NCBI GenBank assembly: GCA_014773175.1
Contig: VXCM01000285.1
Location: 124,001 to 188,000, forward strand
DNA: 64,000 nucleotides
Direction of reading: 5' to 3'
Source of the DNA: Lucifuga dentata
Taxonomy: Eukaryota > Chordata > Actinopteri > Ophidiiformes > Bythitidae
The position numbers were made by a program, and so were the translations under genes. The notes beneath the pieces were generated by a model. It saw only the letters and a program-made list of their open reading frames with translations. It did not search any database and was not told the origin of the DNA. Of the stretch, positions 13,101 through 29,033 are shown piece after piece; position 1 is the stretch's first letter, and each line of letters begins with the position of its first letter.

Positions 13101-16100
13101 GCACATGCACTCAAACATTGGCACTTCAAAATGACTCTGTTTCTGTGTGTGACCTTTCACCCCTCCTTAAGCTCCTTTGTTTCTATTCCATCCATCCCTC
13201 CATTGGTTGTTGTGTAGCTATAATTAAAACATGCTTGTTCCTGTATTGTGGAGACCCAGTGGAAGACAACGGACAGAACAGCTGCTTGGATCTCCGGCTC
13301 CTCTGTTCCGACCATTAGATTGAGTTATGCCGCAGTCTAATTCAATTAGCCTGCTGATTATTACAGAGATCCAAGAACAATGGGCCCAGATAATAAACAC
13401 ACAGCTTAAACAGGAAACTCTGTGCCTGTGTGTCAGTCAGTCATTTGTTGTGTCATTCCTCCATTCATTCATTCGTTCATTCATTCACTCATTCCCTTAC
13501 TCTACAAATGGGCAGTTTATCTGATGTGATGCTATCTGAGCAGGGGAATGGGGGAGCTGGGAAGATGGCACTGATGGCACTGTTGGTCAAAGGGTGGGGC
13601 TCCTGTGTACACACACACACATACACACATCCTAGGAGGGGGATGGGGTACTACTTTATTGATCCACAGCTCAAGGGATCAGTGAATGGATTTTCCTCTG
13701 AATCACATGGTTTGGATGTCAGACATGAATGAATCAGATTAAAAAATCAACTGAAATGAATGGACCATTTATAATGTTGTGTTTGCAATCTATCGTCTAT
13801 AGTAAAGCTCCTTCTTCTAGTAAACGTGCATCTCCTCTTATCTCCTCTCATTCTCTTTATCCCTGTAGTGTTAATATTTTCATGTTGTGTGTTAAGCCAA
13901 TAGTGATTATGTAATAGTGGGAAGTAGCCATTCTTCTTTTGTATAGCAGTGATGACAAAGCTGTGAGATGGTATTCACCAATTGTTTATGTAGGCTTAGG
14001 TATATTTACAAAGCCTCATCAGTAATGTGTTATATCATGTGGAAACCCAAACACTTTGAAAGAAGAAGAATAAGATCATGTTTGGACTGTGGGGGTGATC
14101 ACCCAAACTTTTAACCTTCTCTGTTACTGAATGTTTTGTTTCTTGTAGGTCCTTCATCTCATAATGTATTTTGTCGCCAAGCGATACAGTTTCAGTCGAG
14201 AGTTTCATGTTTCATTTAACCCACAACCCAGAAACTGACAAACAATCTCATTATGCAGCAGAGTGAACTGTAAATATTCTGCAGGTTATCTGCATTGTGC
14301 TCAGCATAAAACTGCTGAGATAATAATGTTTGTGTATCAGTGCGCTGTTTGTGTTTGAATGTGCATATGTTGGTACATGAATGCCTGTGCATGTGTGCAG
14401 GTTTGTGTACCAGCTATGGGAATTGTGTATGAGCATAAGCATTTGTGTGTCTGTGCTGCTATCAGAGCTGGGAGAGAGAAAAGCTTGTAGCCCTGCTGAG
14501 AGCGAAGAGTTTACCAATTAGCCATCCTGCTATCTGTTTGAAGAGCAACATAACACCAGCACTCACCTCCAGCGTTTAGGCTGCAGTGGAGTCAGTAGAA
14601 TGGAATAGTAAGAATATGAGCATCAAAAAATTATGGTAGAAATCCATAACTGATCGCCCTCTCTTCATGTACTGCACCATCGGTTCTATCTTACAGATAC
14701 AGTGTTCCTTGTTAGTGTCTGTCTCAAGGTCCTTCGACCTCACCATCATTTTATGTATTGCCCTTCATCTTAAACATGCAAGCATGCATGTGATGCTATG
14801 CAGAGTCATCCTCTGTTTATTCTCTCTTCTCCTTATTCAATACAAACCCTGTACCTCTTCTTTATTCTCGTTGAAGAAACCTCAATGCAAATCTAGTCTG
14901 TATATCTGTTGTCCAACCTGGCCAGACTTATTTAATACATATTAAGACAATGTGATTGATAAATTCATTGATATATAGATGGAGAGATAGGTGGGTGGAG
15001 AGATAGATGGAGAGTCACAAGCAAATATCCATTGTTTCCATCCTGAGCACCTGTATCCTCCACAGCTACCTGAACTCTACAGTCTTTTGTCCCTACAGTT
15101 CTCCTGCAACAAACCCTTTGCTTTGATTACAGGAAAAAAAAAAAAAAAANNNNNNNNNNNNNNNNNNNNNNNNNNNNNNNNNNNNNNNNNNNNNNNNNNN
15201 NNNNNNNNNNNNNNNNNNNNNNNNNNNNNNNNNNNNNNNNNNNNNNNNNNNNNNNNNNNNNNNNNNNNNNNNNNNNNNNNNNNNNNNNNNNNNNGGGGAT
15301 GGGGTGTACTGTATGCCTGTGTTTGAGCATCATACCTAATCTTCTTAATAGAAATGGCAACATGAATCAAAGAGATCACCTCCATTCCACCTTTCAGCCA
15401 TAATTTGTTCTGCTGCTTTCTGCTGTCCATGCTGCTTGCTTGTCCACCATTTTGTCTGCTGTTGTTGATGTACATGATGGGAGGTTCGTTGAAGGCTGCC
15501 TGCCGGTATAATATCGTGCTGATTGTTATTCTGCAGGCGTATACGATGGAACAGCAGCTGTTACTACTGTTTTGGCTCTTCTTGGAAGCTGTCCTAGCCC
15601 CCCGGCGTGGAATAGCATTCTGATTAACACTTTTCTTGGCTTGGCATGTTGAGTGTTGCGGTTTTTCATTCATGCTTTCTTTGAAAAATAAAGATGCTTC
15701 AGTTTCTTTGCTTTGAATTATGCTTTTTTTTCCCCTGTTGATGTTTTACCTTCAGTTTGCCATTCGACAATTTTTGAATACTTTTGTTGCTTATTTGTGC
15801 AGTTGCTTAAAAAATATACAAAGTAAATGGTTGCTTTCCTAAATTATATATTTGATTCATACAAGGATGAATATAAACAACATTGGATGAGTCTCTACAG
15901 TAGATAAATAAATAAATACATATATAAATACACTGAGTCTCCCCACTCAGAGCTGCTCAAACATGTGTAACAGTCTGTGGGTGGGTAGAAAGACAGATGG
16001 GCTTCCAGGGTGCCAGGAGGTCAGGCAGGAACTCACAAGGTAAGATGAACAAGGAGAAAAGAGGAGAGACAGACAGACAGATAGACAGGTAGAAAGACAG

Positions 16101-17355
16101 GAGGGTTTAAAGGGACAGTTGTGAGGCAGTCAGGATCTCCCACCATCTTGCATTATTGATGGGGTCTTTGACAAGCTGCTGCTCCTGCTCACATCTAAAC
16201 TCTAACTGATGGATGTTTGTGGGGGGTTGGTTCTTGGTTCTTGATTCTCCTTTATTATCCAGGAAAGTACATGTATGACAACCACACCAAGTACTACTCA
16301 AAAATCACAATTTCACTTAAAGGGAGTAGGAATAAGCTTTTAGGTCAGTGTATATAATGGCTGACAGTAGACTACCATAGTGTCAAGACTTTAAATAATA
16401 GACACCTAATTGCCATTCAAACTGGAAATTTCTAGGACTACATGACAGCTCCGTTTGTATATTAAAGAGGACTAACTGAAGTTACATACATTAAAAAAAA
16501 AAAAATAGAATTTCACCTCACTTCAGCAGGTTTAGCGCCCATAGTGGATTTAAACTGACCCTGATCCTGCAAAGTGGTGTGGGAGGTGATTGTGGTGTCT
16601 GTGATTGGTGCTTTAATGAGGCTGCTCGTGGTGTGAGGTTGAAGTGAAGGGGGGTGGGCTCAGGGTCAATACAAATCTAGAATCGCTTTCCCAAGGTCAG
16701 GGTCTAATCGAAGGGAGGCAATGAACAATGAAAAAGGTCAACTGTAATTGGATGAAGAGGAAGATGAAGAAAGATGCTCTGCGCTCTCCAGTTTATGTCA
16801 TATGTCAGGATTATGAAAGAAGAAAAATGGTTGGAAGAGAGCGATAGGTAAGTGGAATGGGTTTGTCGGTGGCGAAAGTCCGGAATTGAAAGAGTAAGAG
16901 ACAAAAAGCAGAGGGAGAGACAGATATGCTTCAGACAGCAAACACAGTGAGTGGGAGGTCCCTGGGCTCATCTCCAATGCATGTTGCCCTGCATTAGCAC
17001 TGCAGTCATCCAGCAAGAGAAAGACAGAGGGAGAAAGAGAACCTTGATAGATGAAAGTCCGCTATCCATCCATCCATCCATTATTCATTGGTAAATTAGA
17101 TCTAGCCTGAATGAAGTGGTCGAGAAGAGGAAAAAAAGGAGGAGGAAGAAAAGAGAGGGAAAGATTGGTTGAAAGTCGGAGGGATCCGGATAGCAAATAT
17201 TGTGGTGTTTGGAAAAGGTGAGAAGTTCAGATAAGGATGTGGCTTCAGCAGAGATGATATTTTTTAGATCGGAGGTATTTGACAGGAAACTTACACCAGA
17301 TTTCCGCAGTAAAGGAAGAGAGGATGCGGTAGCCAAGAAAAAGGATAATAAGGAT

Positions 17356-17386
<31 letters not shown>

Positions 17387-17541
17387 TTTTTCTCAGGGAG
17401 GAGACAGATCAGGGACAGGGTGAAGGAGAGGTTAGTTTTGCTGAGAGGACTCAAGGTCATTCTGGAGCCTCTAAGCTCTTAAATGTAGTTATGAGGGTTG
17501 TGAGTCCGGTAGTCAACAACTTGTCATTACTGTGCATCACT

Positions 17542-17591
<50 letters not shown>

Positions 17592-20500
17592 AATACAGTC
17601 AAATACAATATAACTGCAATAAACCTTTTCCTTTTGAAGTCTATAGCCTTGTGATACATCTTTGTATTATACATTTAGGTTATAATTAGATATTGAATTA
17701 GCTCTTATCCACTTTTTGAGGTCTTGGTGTTTTTATAAGTTTGTCTAGTCCTATGCTGTCCTCACATGTAAAGATACAAGTAGACAAAACATTAGAAACA
17801 ACTGTCAATAAAATGCAAAACACCACTAGCTGCCTCATAAAATACCATAGAATTGATTCAACTCCTCTCTGATGCAGTGTTAAAGCATAGTGATGATTAA
17901 AAGCTTTACAAAGATAGAATTTATTGTAGTGCTGTTATATTGGATCACGTTAGATCGTATTGGTTCATTAATAAACTGGAACATATGTGCCCACATGTGT
18001 GATGGCCTTGGTAATCATCTCCATGCTTAATAAACACACTTGGAAAATGGTTGGCAATAACGTAATGTGTATGCAGGTTGTATTTATTGGGTTTAAAGAT
18101 ACAAAATTGCTGGTATGCTCCTTTAAAAATAGACATAAAATAACAGCAATCCTGTGAAGGGGCTGTCAGCCAACACTCAATGATTTTCCCATACGTCAAA
18201 CCTTCGGTGGAATGAGAATGCAATCCCAGAAAGGTTAAATACACAGAAAGCATAGATCATATGAGCTGGCTGTTTGCCAAGCTGTGATCTGAAGATCACA
18301 CACACACAGATCAATCATCTCTACTGTCAGAAATATGGGTGAAATGCAAGACAGAATGTGATTGTGATGAGAGCTGTCTAAAAATCAGCTGTTGATTTCT
18401 CCATGGTGCAGTATATTTGTTTAGCATTAGCATGGCTCACAGACCCTAAACTAACCTGAAACGAGTTACTGTTGCTAATCTGCAACAAGAAGTCTGAGCA
18501 TCAGCTTTGGCTTCCAGCCAGCAGATCAGCCAAGCTCTGCTGAGGGCAACATGCCATAACTGCTGCATGGCGTCAATCTAGAAAAGAAGTCACATGAGGC
18601 GTTTTACCAGTTTTGGTTCTTTACTGTGTTACATGGCTGAAATGAAAAATGTAATAAATTTATTGCTGAATTGTGATTTGCAGATTATTGGTTGTCATGT
18701 ACACTGATTCCATATCTTGACAGAAAACAAAATGCGAGGTGATGATGGATGGAGAGGAATAATAGAGACGTATGACCTTGTCTCCACTCTTTGTCTTGAT
18801 GTTTTTATCCTCTCTGCAGCAGTCTATTTAGAGAGCTCCCTGATCACACCCCCACCCCACACACACATTCACACCATACATGCAGCATGAGTGTGTGGGG
18901 GGGGGGGGGGGNGGGGGGGGGGGGGTGTAGGTGGGGGTGTGTGATTGTGAGCTATAGGTGATGACATCAGCACCATATGCTGAGGTATTTCTGCTTTTTT
19001 TTTGCACTGAAAATACATTGAATGCAATCATTACACAATTTCACTCTAATCAAAGCTGCAAACGCCCACTTTTTCAAAATTACCATTGTCGGAAAATGAG
19101 AAAAAAATCACACACTTATGCACACACTCTTACACACACACACACACACACACAGAGCCATATATCAGTGTCATTCTCTAATCAGTTTCCTCTTTTTAGT
19201 TTCACATGCTCACTGCTGGGATTTCTGTGCTAGATTTTACTTTGTTGTGAGGAATTTTAGACAGTTACTTGCTATTTATACAAGTCAACTTATGTTTTAA
19301 GTAAATTTATGTATCTGTTATTATTATTAAAGCGTTTTATGTTGGATTGTATTTTCCTGGATTGGTATGTATCTGTTAATAGGTGAGTAGCGCATTGCAG
19401 AAGGCACCGTGTCCTTCATTGCGCCAATATGCTGCATTGCCCCTCTGGAGAGATGGGCAGAACATGGCTCTAATTGGTTCTGAGGCATGAAAATGTACCA
19501 ACCACATGAAGTAGGTATTGATCGCCCTCATCATCGCTATATTGCTGTATTGACTCTCACGATTGTCAACACAATTACGCCCTCAATTCACCTGGTGCCA
19601 GAGGGATCGATTTCAGAACTGGTATTGGGTGGAAACATTTTCTCTCTCTTAGCAGAAAAGTATGACTTGAAATTGAGTCTAGCCCCATGGGGTCAGTGCA
19701 AGTGTGCTGAATTGCTTGTGTGTATTTGTGTGTATTTGCGTGTGTGTGTTTGTATGGAAGATGGGACACAGAGGTGGCATATATTTGTGTTTGTGTGTTC
19801 TCCTGATATTCAATCTTAGTTCTACCCGTGGGCAAAATGAGAGAAAGACAAGGAGGCAGCAGTGGAGACTGAGGGGAAGTCAAAGGCATTGAATGGCAGA
19901 TAAAATGAGAAGGGGAAGCATGAAAGAGAAAAGGAGGTGACACTGGTGGTAATTGAAGGACAGGAGGCTAAAAAGGAGACTCCTCAGGGAGTCTCCTCTC
20001 TGAAAATGTTACTATTGCTCAGATGAAAGGTGTGGTGGAGAGAAAAACATACACCACAGCCTGGCCAAACTCTAAATATGGATACACTTCAGTAATTTGT
20101 TGGAGGTCAGGGGATCAATCATTCAGCAGGGCAGAAGATATAAGCCTAGATATGATTTTCCTCTGATACACACTATATAACCTTCGTCTAATCCAGAAAT
20201 AAGAGGAGAGACAGATATCAATAATTCACAGCTATTGTTCCCTTCTGGACAGCCTCCCTGTTTTTATATTAAACGCTGAATTATTAACAGTGTGTGAAAT
20301 TGGAAATACGGTGAATTTTCCTCCTGATTCTCATGAGTCTTTAAAAAAACATCTCTGTCTCTGGCAGCCACAGAGGTGACAAAACCAAGTCCAGTAGGCA
20401 TCAATAGAAAGTAAATGAATTCAGATTTTATGGTGTTTTCTACCATATATTAAAAACAAGTGAAATTAAATGCTGAAATGTCCCTTCACTGACAGCTCAC

Positions 20501-22282
20501 ACCCTCCACACACACACACAAACACACACATATTACTCATTCATTGTCTCTAGATTTACATCGTTGAGAGTAAAACTGACATGTAAGAGCTGTAAGTGTT
20601 CTTCATTCTTAACAATTCCTCTTAACCATGCCTGTTACCATATGGTCGCCTTGGGGAATATGCATATTTCATATCCTGCTCAACATGTGACTAATGTATT
20701 CATGATGTGTATTAATAATAACCAATGACTTCAGCATGACTGTTAGGTCAGAGTTCTGTGTATGCCTGTGTATACATTTTTACTGCTTTCTGTTTGCCCA
20801 AATGCTCTTTCATGCACTATAGAAGAAAAAATATTAAACATTTAAATGCTAATATGCAAGTTTGGCTTCAATATCTCATGTCCTTTTCACTTATAACTAC
20901 TTTTATTATAGAATAGAGGTAGTCTCAGTGTCTGTTCAGTAGAAACAACAGTTTGTCTCTGTTTTGCATTTTGTCCTCGGGCAAACTGCATGACTTCTTT
21001 TTGACAAGTGCCATCTGATAATTAGGCCTCATAATCACCCTATTAGTATGCAGCTCAATTGAGTAGGGAATGGGTTATTGTTCCCCTGGCATGAGCAACA
21101 TCCATTTGTAGGAAGGTTATTATACATTTCTTGATAGGATTTTTATTAGAATGAATATTATGTGTAATGACTTAAATTGTTGAATCTTTAATCTCAGAAA
21201 CATTTGTTTTCAATGTGGCAGACGAGTGGTGTCAGAGTTAGAGAAAAATCTGATAAATTCCCGGTGGCAAAAAACAATTACGGTTGCTTGATCACGTTTC
21301 TGAAGGTTTAAAATGATTCTAGACTGCCACCTTTGTACAAATGTGTTTTTATAAACTGCAGCCTTATTTTCTGTAGCTTTCCTACGGAGCTGAACTGTTT
21401 CCATCACAGTTACCATGGCATCAAAGAAATAGACCCCAATCACTTGAGTCTTGTTTTGTTGCTGTGACATTCAGGACCAAACACATTAAACGCAGCACTG
21501 AGAGCCATGCTCTGAGGTTGAATTTTAACACTGTTTGCTGGAAGCATCCAGATATCTCAAGAAAAAGTACACAAAACTACAATGACAGGAACGAACTGAA
21601 ATTACCTTAGCAATGTAAAGGAAAATTCCTAAACATTACTGATATGCTAAGTTACATACTCTGTCATCTCAGGATTTATTCCTTTTTTTTTCATTTTAAG
21701 GGTGTGTTTGCCTCTTCTCTTAGCATATATTGTGATGAATTATTGTATTAAATATCACAAATTCACTTATGCGATAATACTATACTTGCCAAGTGCAACT
21801 TATCATGATAATACAACTTCCTGTTAATCTCTGATTCCCACCTGCTCTCTACCTGTCTACATCTAAGATGATCATGTCACATTTATGAAACCTCACAACT
21901 TCACTCTAGGTATTTATTTTAGGTTACTTCATCTTCCATTTTAGGGAGACTGTTCTTCTGTGAGTTAAAAACATTCTTTATACTTTCATTCAAGTTTTGA
22001 ATCCAGCCACAAAACCCCACTGAATCATCTCAAACCAGTAACAACGCAGCGGTTTATGGTCCCCATGGAGTTATGAGGATTTCATGTGATACTGACAATA
22101 CTCAGAAATCTACAAAATGTCATGTAATTGTCATATAATTGAGTAGATATAATGGCTTTCTGTGTTTGACTGGTTTACGTACTGTTTGTGTTTGTGTGTG
22201 TGTCTGTTTCTTTGTCAGACTTAGGATAAAGTTGTTTTATCTTGCAATACATACACCACAATTACTCATGACGCGTATGTTT

Positions 22283-22331
<49 letters not shown>

Positions 22332-25300
22332 GTAATGCAGGTTAACAAGGAGCAGGTCAGGTCTTTATGGGTCAGATTGTCTGAAAATGCCAGCCAGATA
22401 ATCTTTGCTGCGGGGCTTTGGGAAGCTTAGTCAGTATGGCTCATCCTTACTCACAAAAACACACAAAAAAACACACATTCACAGCTGGAAACCACAGAAA
22501 AGTCTAGTTCTGCTTTGGTGGTCTGTTTCTACTGAGGCCAGATGAAGAAGAGAAATGGGAATATCAATCCCCATGTGTTCATGGATGGTTGACAAAGTCT
22601 GGCTCTCTACTCCATTCTGCTCTTAAACTCAGCAAGTATCTACCCCATACTGAGTGACACACACATACACATACATGACACACAATGTATGAATAATTTG
22701 TGTTACAAATTCATATTCTACACAGCATGTCCCACAATCACGCCACATGTGCCCCATATGCTTCCCAAACACCTCCACACACACACACACACACACACAC
22801 ACACCACATTTGTATGACTATATTTGTGAGGACTCTCATTGACATAATGCATTATTAAACCCCTGATCATAACCATAACCTTAAGTGTCACAGCTACATC
22901 ACAGCTGACTAACCTTAACCCTTACCCTAAACTTTACCCTTAATTGTAAAGCCAAGTCCCATAAAAAAATAATGTGGATATACTCAGAAAAGAAAGAACA
23001 GAATTGTTCCTTTTTGAAGTACAGTACTTGTTGCTACAGTTGCAGCATTTTGGTACAAACCCAGGTAAAATATATAACGCTTTGTTACAAATCTCTGTTT
23101 TTAAAAATGATTGGTTTGGTGCCAAATACACGTGGTTAATGTGGGCTAGAAAAGTATCTGTAATTGTACATCTATGAAATGTACCATAACTGAGATTTGT
23201 ATTCAGGCCCTGCTATTCAAGTACCACGATGGGTGACTAAAAGACTATGGATGATGCTTTGTAATCTTAATATTTTTTCCTATATTGTTTGCAGTGTGTT
23301 GCTTTGTAAAAAGTTGGTCCTTCCTGTTTATGTTAATGTTGGACTTTCAATCATAGCAACGTCCATTTGCTCTGAGTGCTAATCAGATTGAATCAGGAAA
23401 TAGCTCCTAATCTAATAACGGTATTACATTCCTTCCTCTCCACTCTGTGGGGTAAAGGTAAAGATTGGCAAGATGATGGCTCACGAGTTACAGTTTTAAA
23501 ATATGAAGATGGACTCAGATACTTCAATGGTAAAGTGACTGCAGCCCAAAGCAACACTCACTTCAGAGTATTTGGATAATTGAGTTATATTAGGCTTCCT
23601 GTGAGGATAGAGGCCTGTGTAGCATATTGTGAAAAACTACATGACATTTACATGAAAAACATATTCATAAAAACTATATTTCATAATATAATTTATATAT
23701 ACAGTATATAAATATAAATTTATAATTCATAAAAATTTATAAAAACTACTTGAAAATGACTCATTAGATCATCATTGTCTTAATTAGGGTTACTCTCTCT
23801 CTCTTTTTTTTTTTTTTATNTTTTTTTTTTTTTAATTTTTGCTAAAATTAGTTCATTACACAATTTGCTAAAATTAAACAGGGTTTCCATTGTATTCCTT
23901 ATGCTGACTCCTACACACATGGAACATATTATTAGCACTAAAGAGGGCTTTTGCTGAATCCACCATGTGAATGTGGAATATTGCTGCTTGAACTTTGACA
24001 GTGGAGTTTATAAGATGCATTCAAGGTGCACCTGACTGTTCCTGACTGACAAGGTTTCACACAATGAGCAAAATTTGTTTTTCTATGAGAAAAAGGCCTT
24101 GTTAATGCTAATCTGCTAGTTCCTAATTATCTGTGCAGCACAGCAATGTGTGTGTGTAAACCCACGTGCATATTTACATGTGCAACTGTGTCAAGGAATT
24201 TAATAAACTGTTTTTTCCCTCATTTTAGTTCATTTTATCCTCAAAGTGAGACTGTTTAGTGTAGTTCTTATCAAGAGACTGCAGCTGTTGGTGTGAGAAT
24301 GCCACTGCAGCCTGGAGGGACTTCAGACACACACACACACACACACATATGCATGCACACATACCTTGGATTACACACAGAAAGCTGAAGCAGACACCCA
24401 AAACAAGCTTAAATAATAGCATGTTGTTATATTTACTTACAACATGATATTTTTGAAGGATTCTCTGGAGAGACAGACATCTCATTTAGCTGAAGACTAA
24501 TTAAGTCACACACTGCCTAAAAACCTATTTTGTGAGGCTGTATTATCCATATATCTTTGGCTTTTATCAAAGAAATGAAAGGGTCTCACAACTTCTTTGA
24601 CTGCAGATCACACTCTTTATTATTGTGTGGATGGACAAATCCATACAGCTTCAAAATATCTGACCGTTATTATACTAGTGGCTGATCATGTCATAAATGC
24701 GTCAGAGGAGCGTAACATCCAAAGCCTGGAAGTCATTGTTACCCTTCGAACGACTCGTACCATCCTCAAGGACGACTCTCACAGGTTGTTTAAAGAAGTT
24801 GTCTGCACACTAAGCACATGATANGTACCATCCTCAAGGACGACTCTCACAGGTTGTTTAAAGAAGTTGTCTGCACACTAAGCACATGATAATGGCGAAC
24901 TATCATTATGGCAAACTACAATGTTATCATTTAGGAGTACAATACAGTATTATCATTAGAAGTACAAGTCTTAAACTTAGAAGAACAGTTCATAAGCTGG
25001 TCATGAGGATGACAAAGCCTTGACCTTTATGACCTCCTAGCCTGGGGAATAGACACATGATCACACATGACAGGAATACAATGATGTATAGAATATAAGG
25101 GTTAACACACGTGAATAATTGAATAGCTTGAGTAGATGAAAGACAATATGCAGTACATTCACTTTAATCCTCACACTTTATTGACAGCATTTTTCATTCA
25201 TGTATTTAAGATGATAATTCAGAACCCTCCACTAATATTGGCAACCTTGTAAATTAAAGCAAAATGGGCTGTGAAAAAAAATGTCTTTTTTTATCCTCTT

Positions 25301-28300
25301 GATCCTTCATTCAAAATATTAACTAAAATATAACCTGTTATTAAACTAAAGTAATTGAAAAGAAAAAGAAATTCTTACCATGAAACAAATATATTTCTTG
25401 GTTGGCCTGGTGGCATCTGATCATAGTTTTGGAGACTTTTCCGACACCAAGACCCAATGAATGTCTGCAATTCTTCAGCTGTGATTCTTGTAGATTCTTT
25501 GGCCACTCGAACCATCCTCCTCTCTGTGCATGGACCCAATATAGACACACGTCCCCTTCTGGGATGATTGAGAAAAACATATATGTTTCATGATAAGAAT
25601 TTGTTTTTCCTTTCCATATTTTTTTTTTCACAGTCCATTTTGCTTTTATCTACCAAGGTTTCCAATACAGTATTTGTGGAGGGTGCTGTACATACTATGC
25701 TGAACAGAATTGCCCATCAATCATGACAATCAATCTTGCTATAATAGTGAGCAGTATTGTGTGTGATACTGGAAATTTTTGTCTGTGCCATTATCTGACA
25801 TCTTCAGTGCCAGAAAATTCTCTGAAATAGAGAAGAGGAGCTGCGACTGCAGCATATATAGATAACATGCAAAACAACAAGCATTACTTAAGTCTTTCAT
25901 TGATATATGATGATATATCTTAAGCGACATACTCAGGCTCATGGGTGCTCATGTATTTCCAGCTAAGGCATCATCCATGCTGTCGGTGTGCTGGCTATAA
26001 CGCTATAACATTACCTCTCTGACCCTCTCTGTTAATGGCATGGCCACCCTGTAGGTTAATGGATACTGAATTTCCTCTGCCTCTGTGCAGCCTTGCTGCG
26101 TCTGCCACGGTTACAGTAGTGGAGCCTGGGCTCTTATTCTGCTTAGATTAATGGTCCCAGCTTGGACTATTGACACAACACTTATCTTATTTTTATGAGC
26201 CCAGCGGCTTCTATCTATAAACCGAAGTGCACCTTCACATAGACATAAATTCACAGAGGGACAAACACCCATGCACACACACACCTCTCTGAGGATTCCA
26301 GAACTACAGGTCAGTTAGTGTTATATGCACTGTTTTCCTCTCTGTAACTCATATTGATGTTTTCAGCCCATTTTTAATAGCTTTGACTCAGGATGAGCTG
26401 GCCGGTGACACAGTATAGCCACTATGCTGCCAAGCAGACTACAGAAACAGACAATGATATTTGATGCTCTGCAGCTCTGGAGGTGGAAGAGGGAGTTCAA
26501 ATAAAGTCACAGTTTTTTTGTTTTTTTTTTTTGTTGCAGCCTTTTTAGTGCTGAAAGCTTGGATCAGAATCTCTCAAACACCAGAGAGAAACAAGTGTAG
26601 AGACAGGGACCTGCTTCTTAAATACAGCCAGTTACAAAGCGGGTACAGCACGTAATGTTTTTATTGTTATGCAGCTCTGTGGTAGATCAGAGTGAGAGAA
26701 TGAGCGGATGCGATGTCCCTGTAGGCTTTGTTTCCTCTGTACCTGGAGGATCAAACACACCGAGTGAAGCAAACATCACAGCAACCATCAGCCAATGTTA
26801 GGCTGACAGATTGCCTTGCCTAAACTTGTGTCTGTCAAAGTGAGGGATGTGACACCAAAAGTACAGCTTGTGTGTCGGGGGGGGGGTNGGGGGGGGGGAT
26901 ACGATACAAACTCTATTAGTCCTACACCATAGCACTTGCTGAGGTGCCTCTACTGGCAATGGTACACTGCACTCACTCACACACACGCACGCACACACAA
27001 GGTCTGACCAGTGCATATGCTCAGTAATAATGTGCTCTAATAGAACTGTGTTTTCATCTGTCAGATCCAGATAGCTTTTGACACAGTCTGCTGAGCCTTG
27101 CAGTCACACCAGACCAAAACAGAAATATTTCAATATCTCATCATGTTTTTAAAAAATTGAAAATATTCAATATCATACACTTGTGCACTTCTTTAGTTTG
27201 ACACTGTGTTTTTCCACAGAGATATGTAGATTAGATCAAATTACTTTTGTCTCCATTTGAGTGAGAAAAAAAATGTACAATTCAGAGTTGTAGATTCCCT
27301 TTATATTTGACTAGAATTAATTGAATTTAGAACAAACTGTGACTGCTTTATGAAGTAGCTAATGGGGATCAAGTTAACAGTTAAATAAAGTTCAATAATT
27401 GCATTTCTGTGGCTTGTAGATTAGTTGAAATTGGATTGCCTTTGGTATTCATAACAGCAGCATTAAGAAACAAGTTTTGGCCATTTTTCAATCTGTTCTA
27501 CTTTCACCAGTTCCAGGAAATATACCGTGTCATAGACCAGCAGGTGGGTTTGAGCTCTCAGATCAAGATATAATAGCCCATCAGCAGGACCATACTGAGT
27601 TGGTTAGCCATGATAATAGATCTCCACTGAATAGCAGCTGCTTGACATCCGTCATGATTCGTTAAGGTATGAGTCAGTGCTTGTGATTGGTTGACTGTGG
27701 TTGGATACAGGCCGATGGTACTCGTTTCCTGGTTGCTTGGATACAGCCATTCCTCATTGTGTTTGTGGCCTTGGCAGAGTGATGGACAGCATAAATGCTC
27801 TGCAGAGGAATCTATCAGTCTGTTGACTCTGCTTAGGATCTCTTCATCCATTTATCTGATTAATCTGATTTTGTGTATTACTATCTCTTTATCTCTTATT
27901 CCCACTCTTTTTTTTCTCTGTCACTATATATTTTGACCCATTAGTCATAAATAAATATCCTTAAATTCTTGGAATTTGAATACAACCACTAGTCGTTAAT
28001 AATACTTCTTTTTTTGCTCACAGCAATGAGGATGGTGATGTTGGTCTTTTGGTCCATTGACCCATCAAAATTTTGGTCTGGGATGTTGGCCAATGCTGGC
28101 TATCTGAAACTGGCAAATTAAAAGGAAAGGTTAAATTTGGCAAAGGAACACAGACAGTGGAAGATGGATGACGTTTAAAAAAAAAAAAAGTTTTTATTTT
28201 CATTTTTCAGTTTTAGATATGGCGTTTTCTTTGAAACTCTGCCTTTAAGGCCAGCATCCTGGAGTTATCTTTGTTGCAGATGACTCAATTTAAGGACGCA

Positions 28301-28976
28301 GCCAACAGAGAACCTGAAAGGTGTCTGTTTCTCAAACCGCAGACTTTGACTCTGGTGTACTTATCTTCTTGAGCAATTGTGCATGTGAGCCAGTAATAGT
28401 CATTTGCAACAGTATTAATATCTTGGCTATACTGTATATGTACATAATTTAATAACACCTTTGTGCGTGTGTGAGAGAGAGAGGTATTTGAGGTCTGTTA
28501 TTGTTATTTTATTGCGAGAGACCACTGTTTTACATCTGATCATTTCATTCCATTTTTTGCTAACATACTTTGCTGAATTATTGATTTCTAATCAAATTAA
28601 CTTGAAGTGCATCATGCCCAAACTGGGAGGTCTAGCTCGTTGCTGCAGCCAGTGTACAAGAACCTTACCATTATTTCAAAATAAATTCAAAACAGGATTC
28701 AAAATGCTTTTGAGCGTAATTTTCAGTAATAATCAACTCACTGCGCATTATTCCTTATGTGTTATTCTTGATAATTTTCTGACTTATGTTTACTAAGCAA
28801 TTCAGTAGATGTAGTTCTCTGTCCAATGGCCACAGACTGCACGGTGTGGTTCTGCCGTCAGTGCTGAATGTTCTGGCTGCACTCCAAACTCTGAGCTGAG
28901 CAGACTGCCTGCTTATGTGTTTCTCTTGGTGGACAGACAGAAGACTCCAGGACTGCACGTTCTCCTGGACACTTCT

Positions 28977-29033
<57 letters not shown>

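Noticed and set aside
15077..15673. 198-codon minus-strand ORF
   Set aside because: It exists only because a 145-bp N gap is read through as open codons.
19118..19300. Small ORFs made of THTHTH or VCVCVC residues, here and elsewhere
   Set aside because: They are translations of CA/GT microsatellites.
19973..19997. 10-bp hairpin (AGGAGACTCC)
   Set aside because: Short stem in purine-rich DNA; expected by chance in a window of this size.
22900..22945. Internal telomere repeat
   Set aside because: The CTAACC/TTAACCC units are irregular and interrupted, better explained as part of a dispersed repeat.
24757..24891. Recent tandem duplication
   Set aside because: Perfect identity with an intervening N and the same unit length at other N sites indicate an assembly join.
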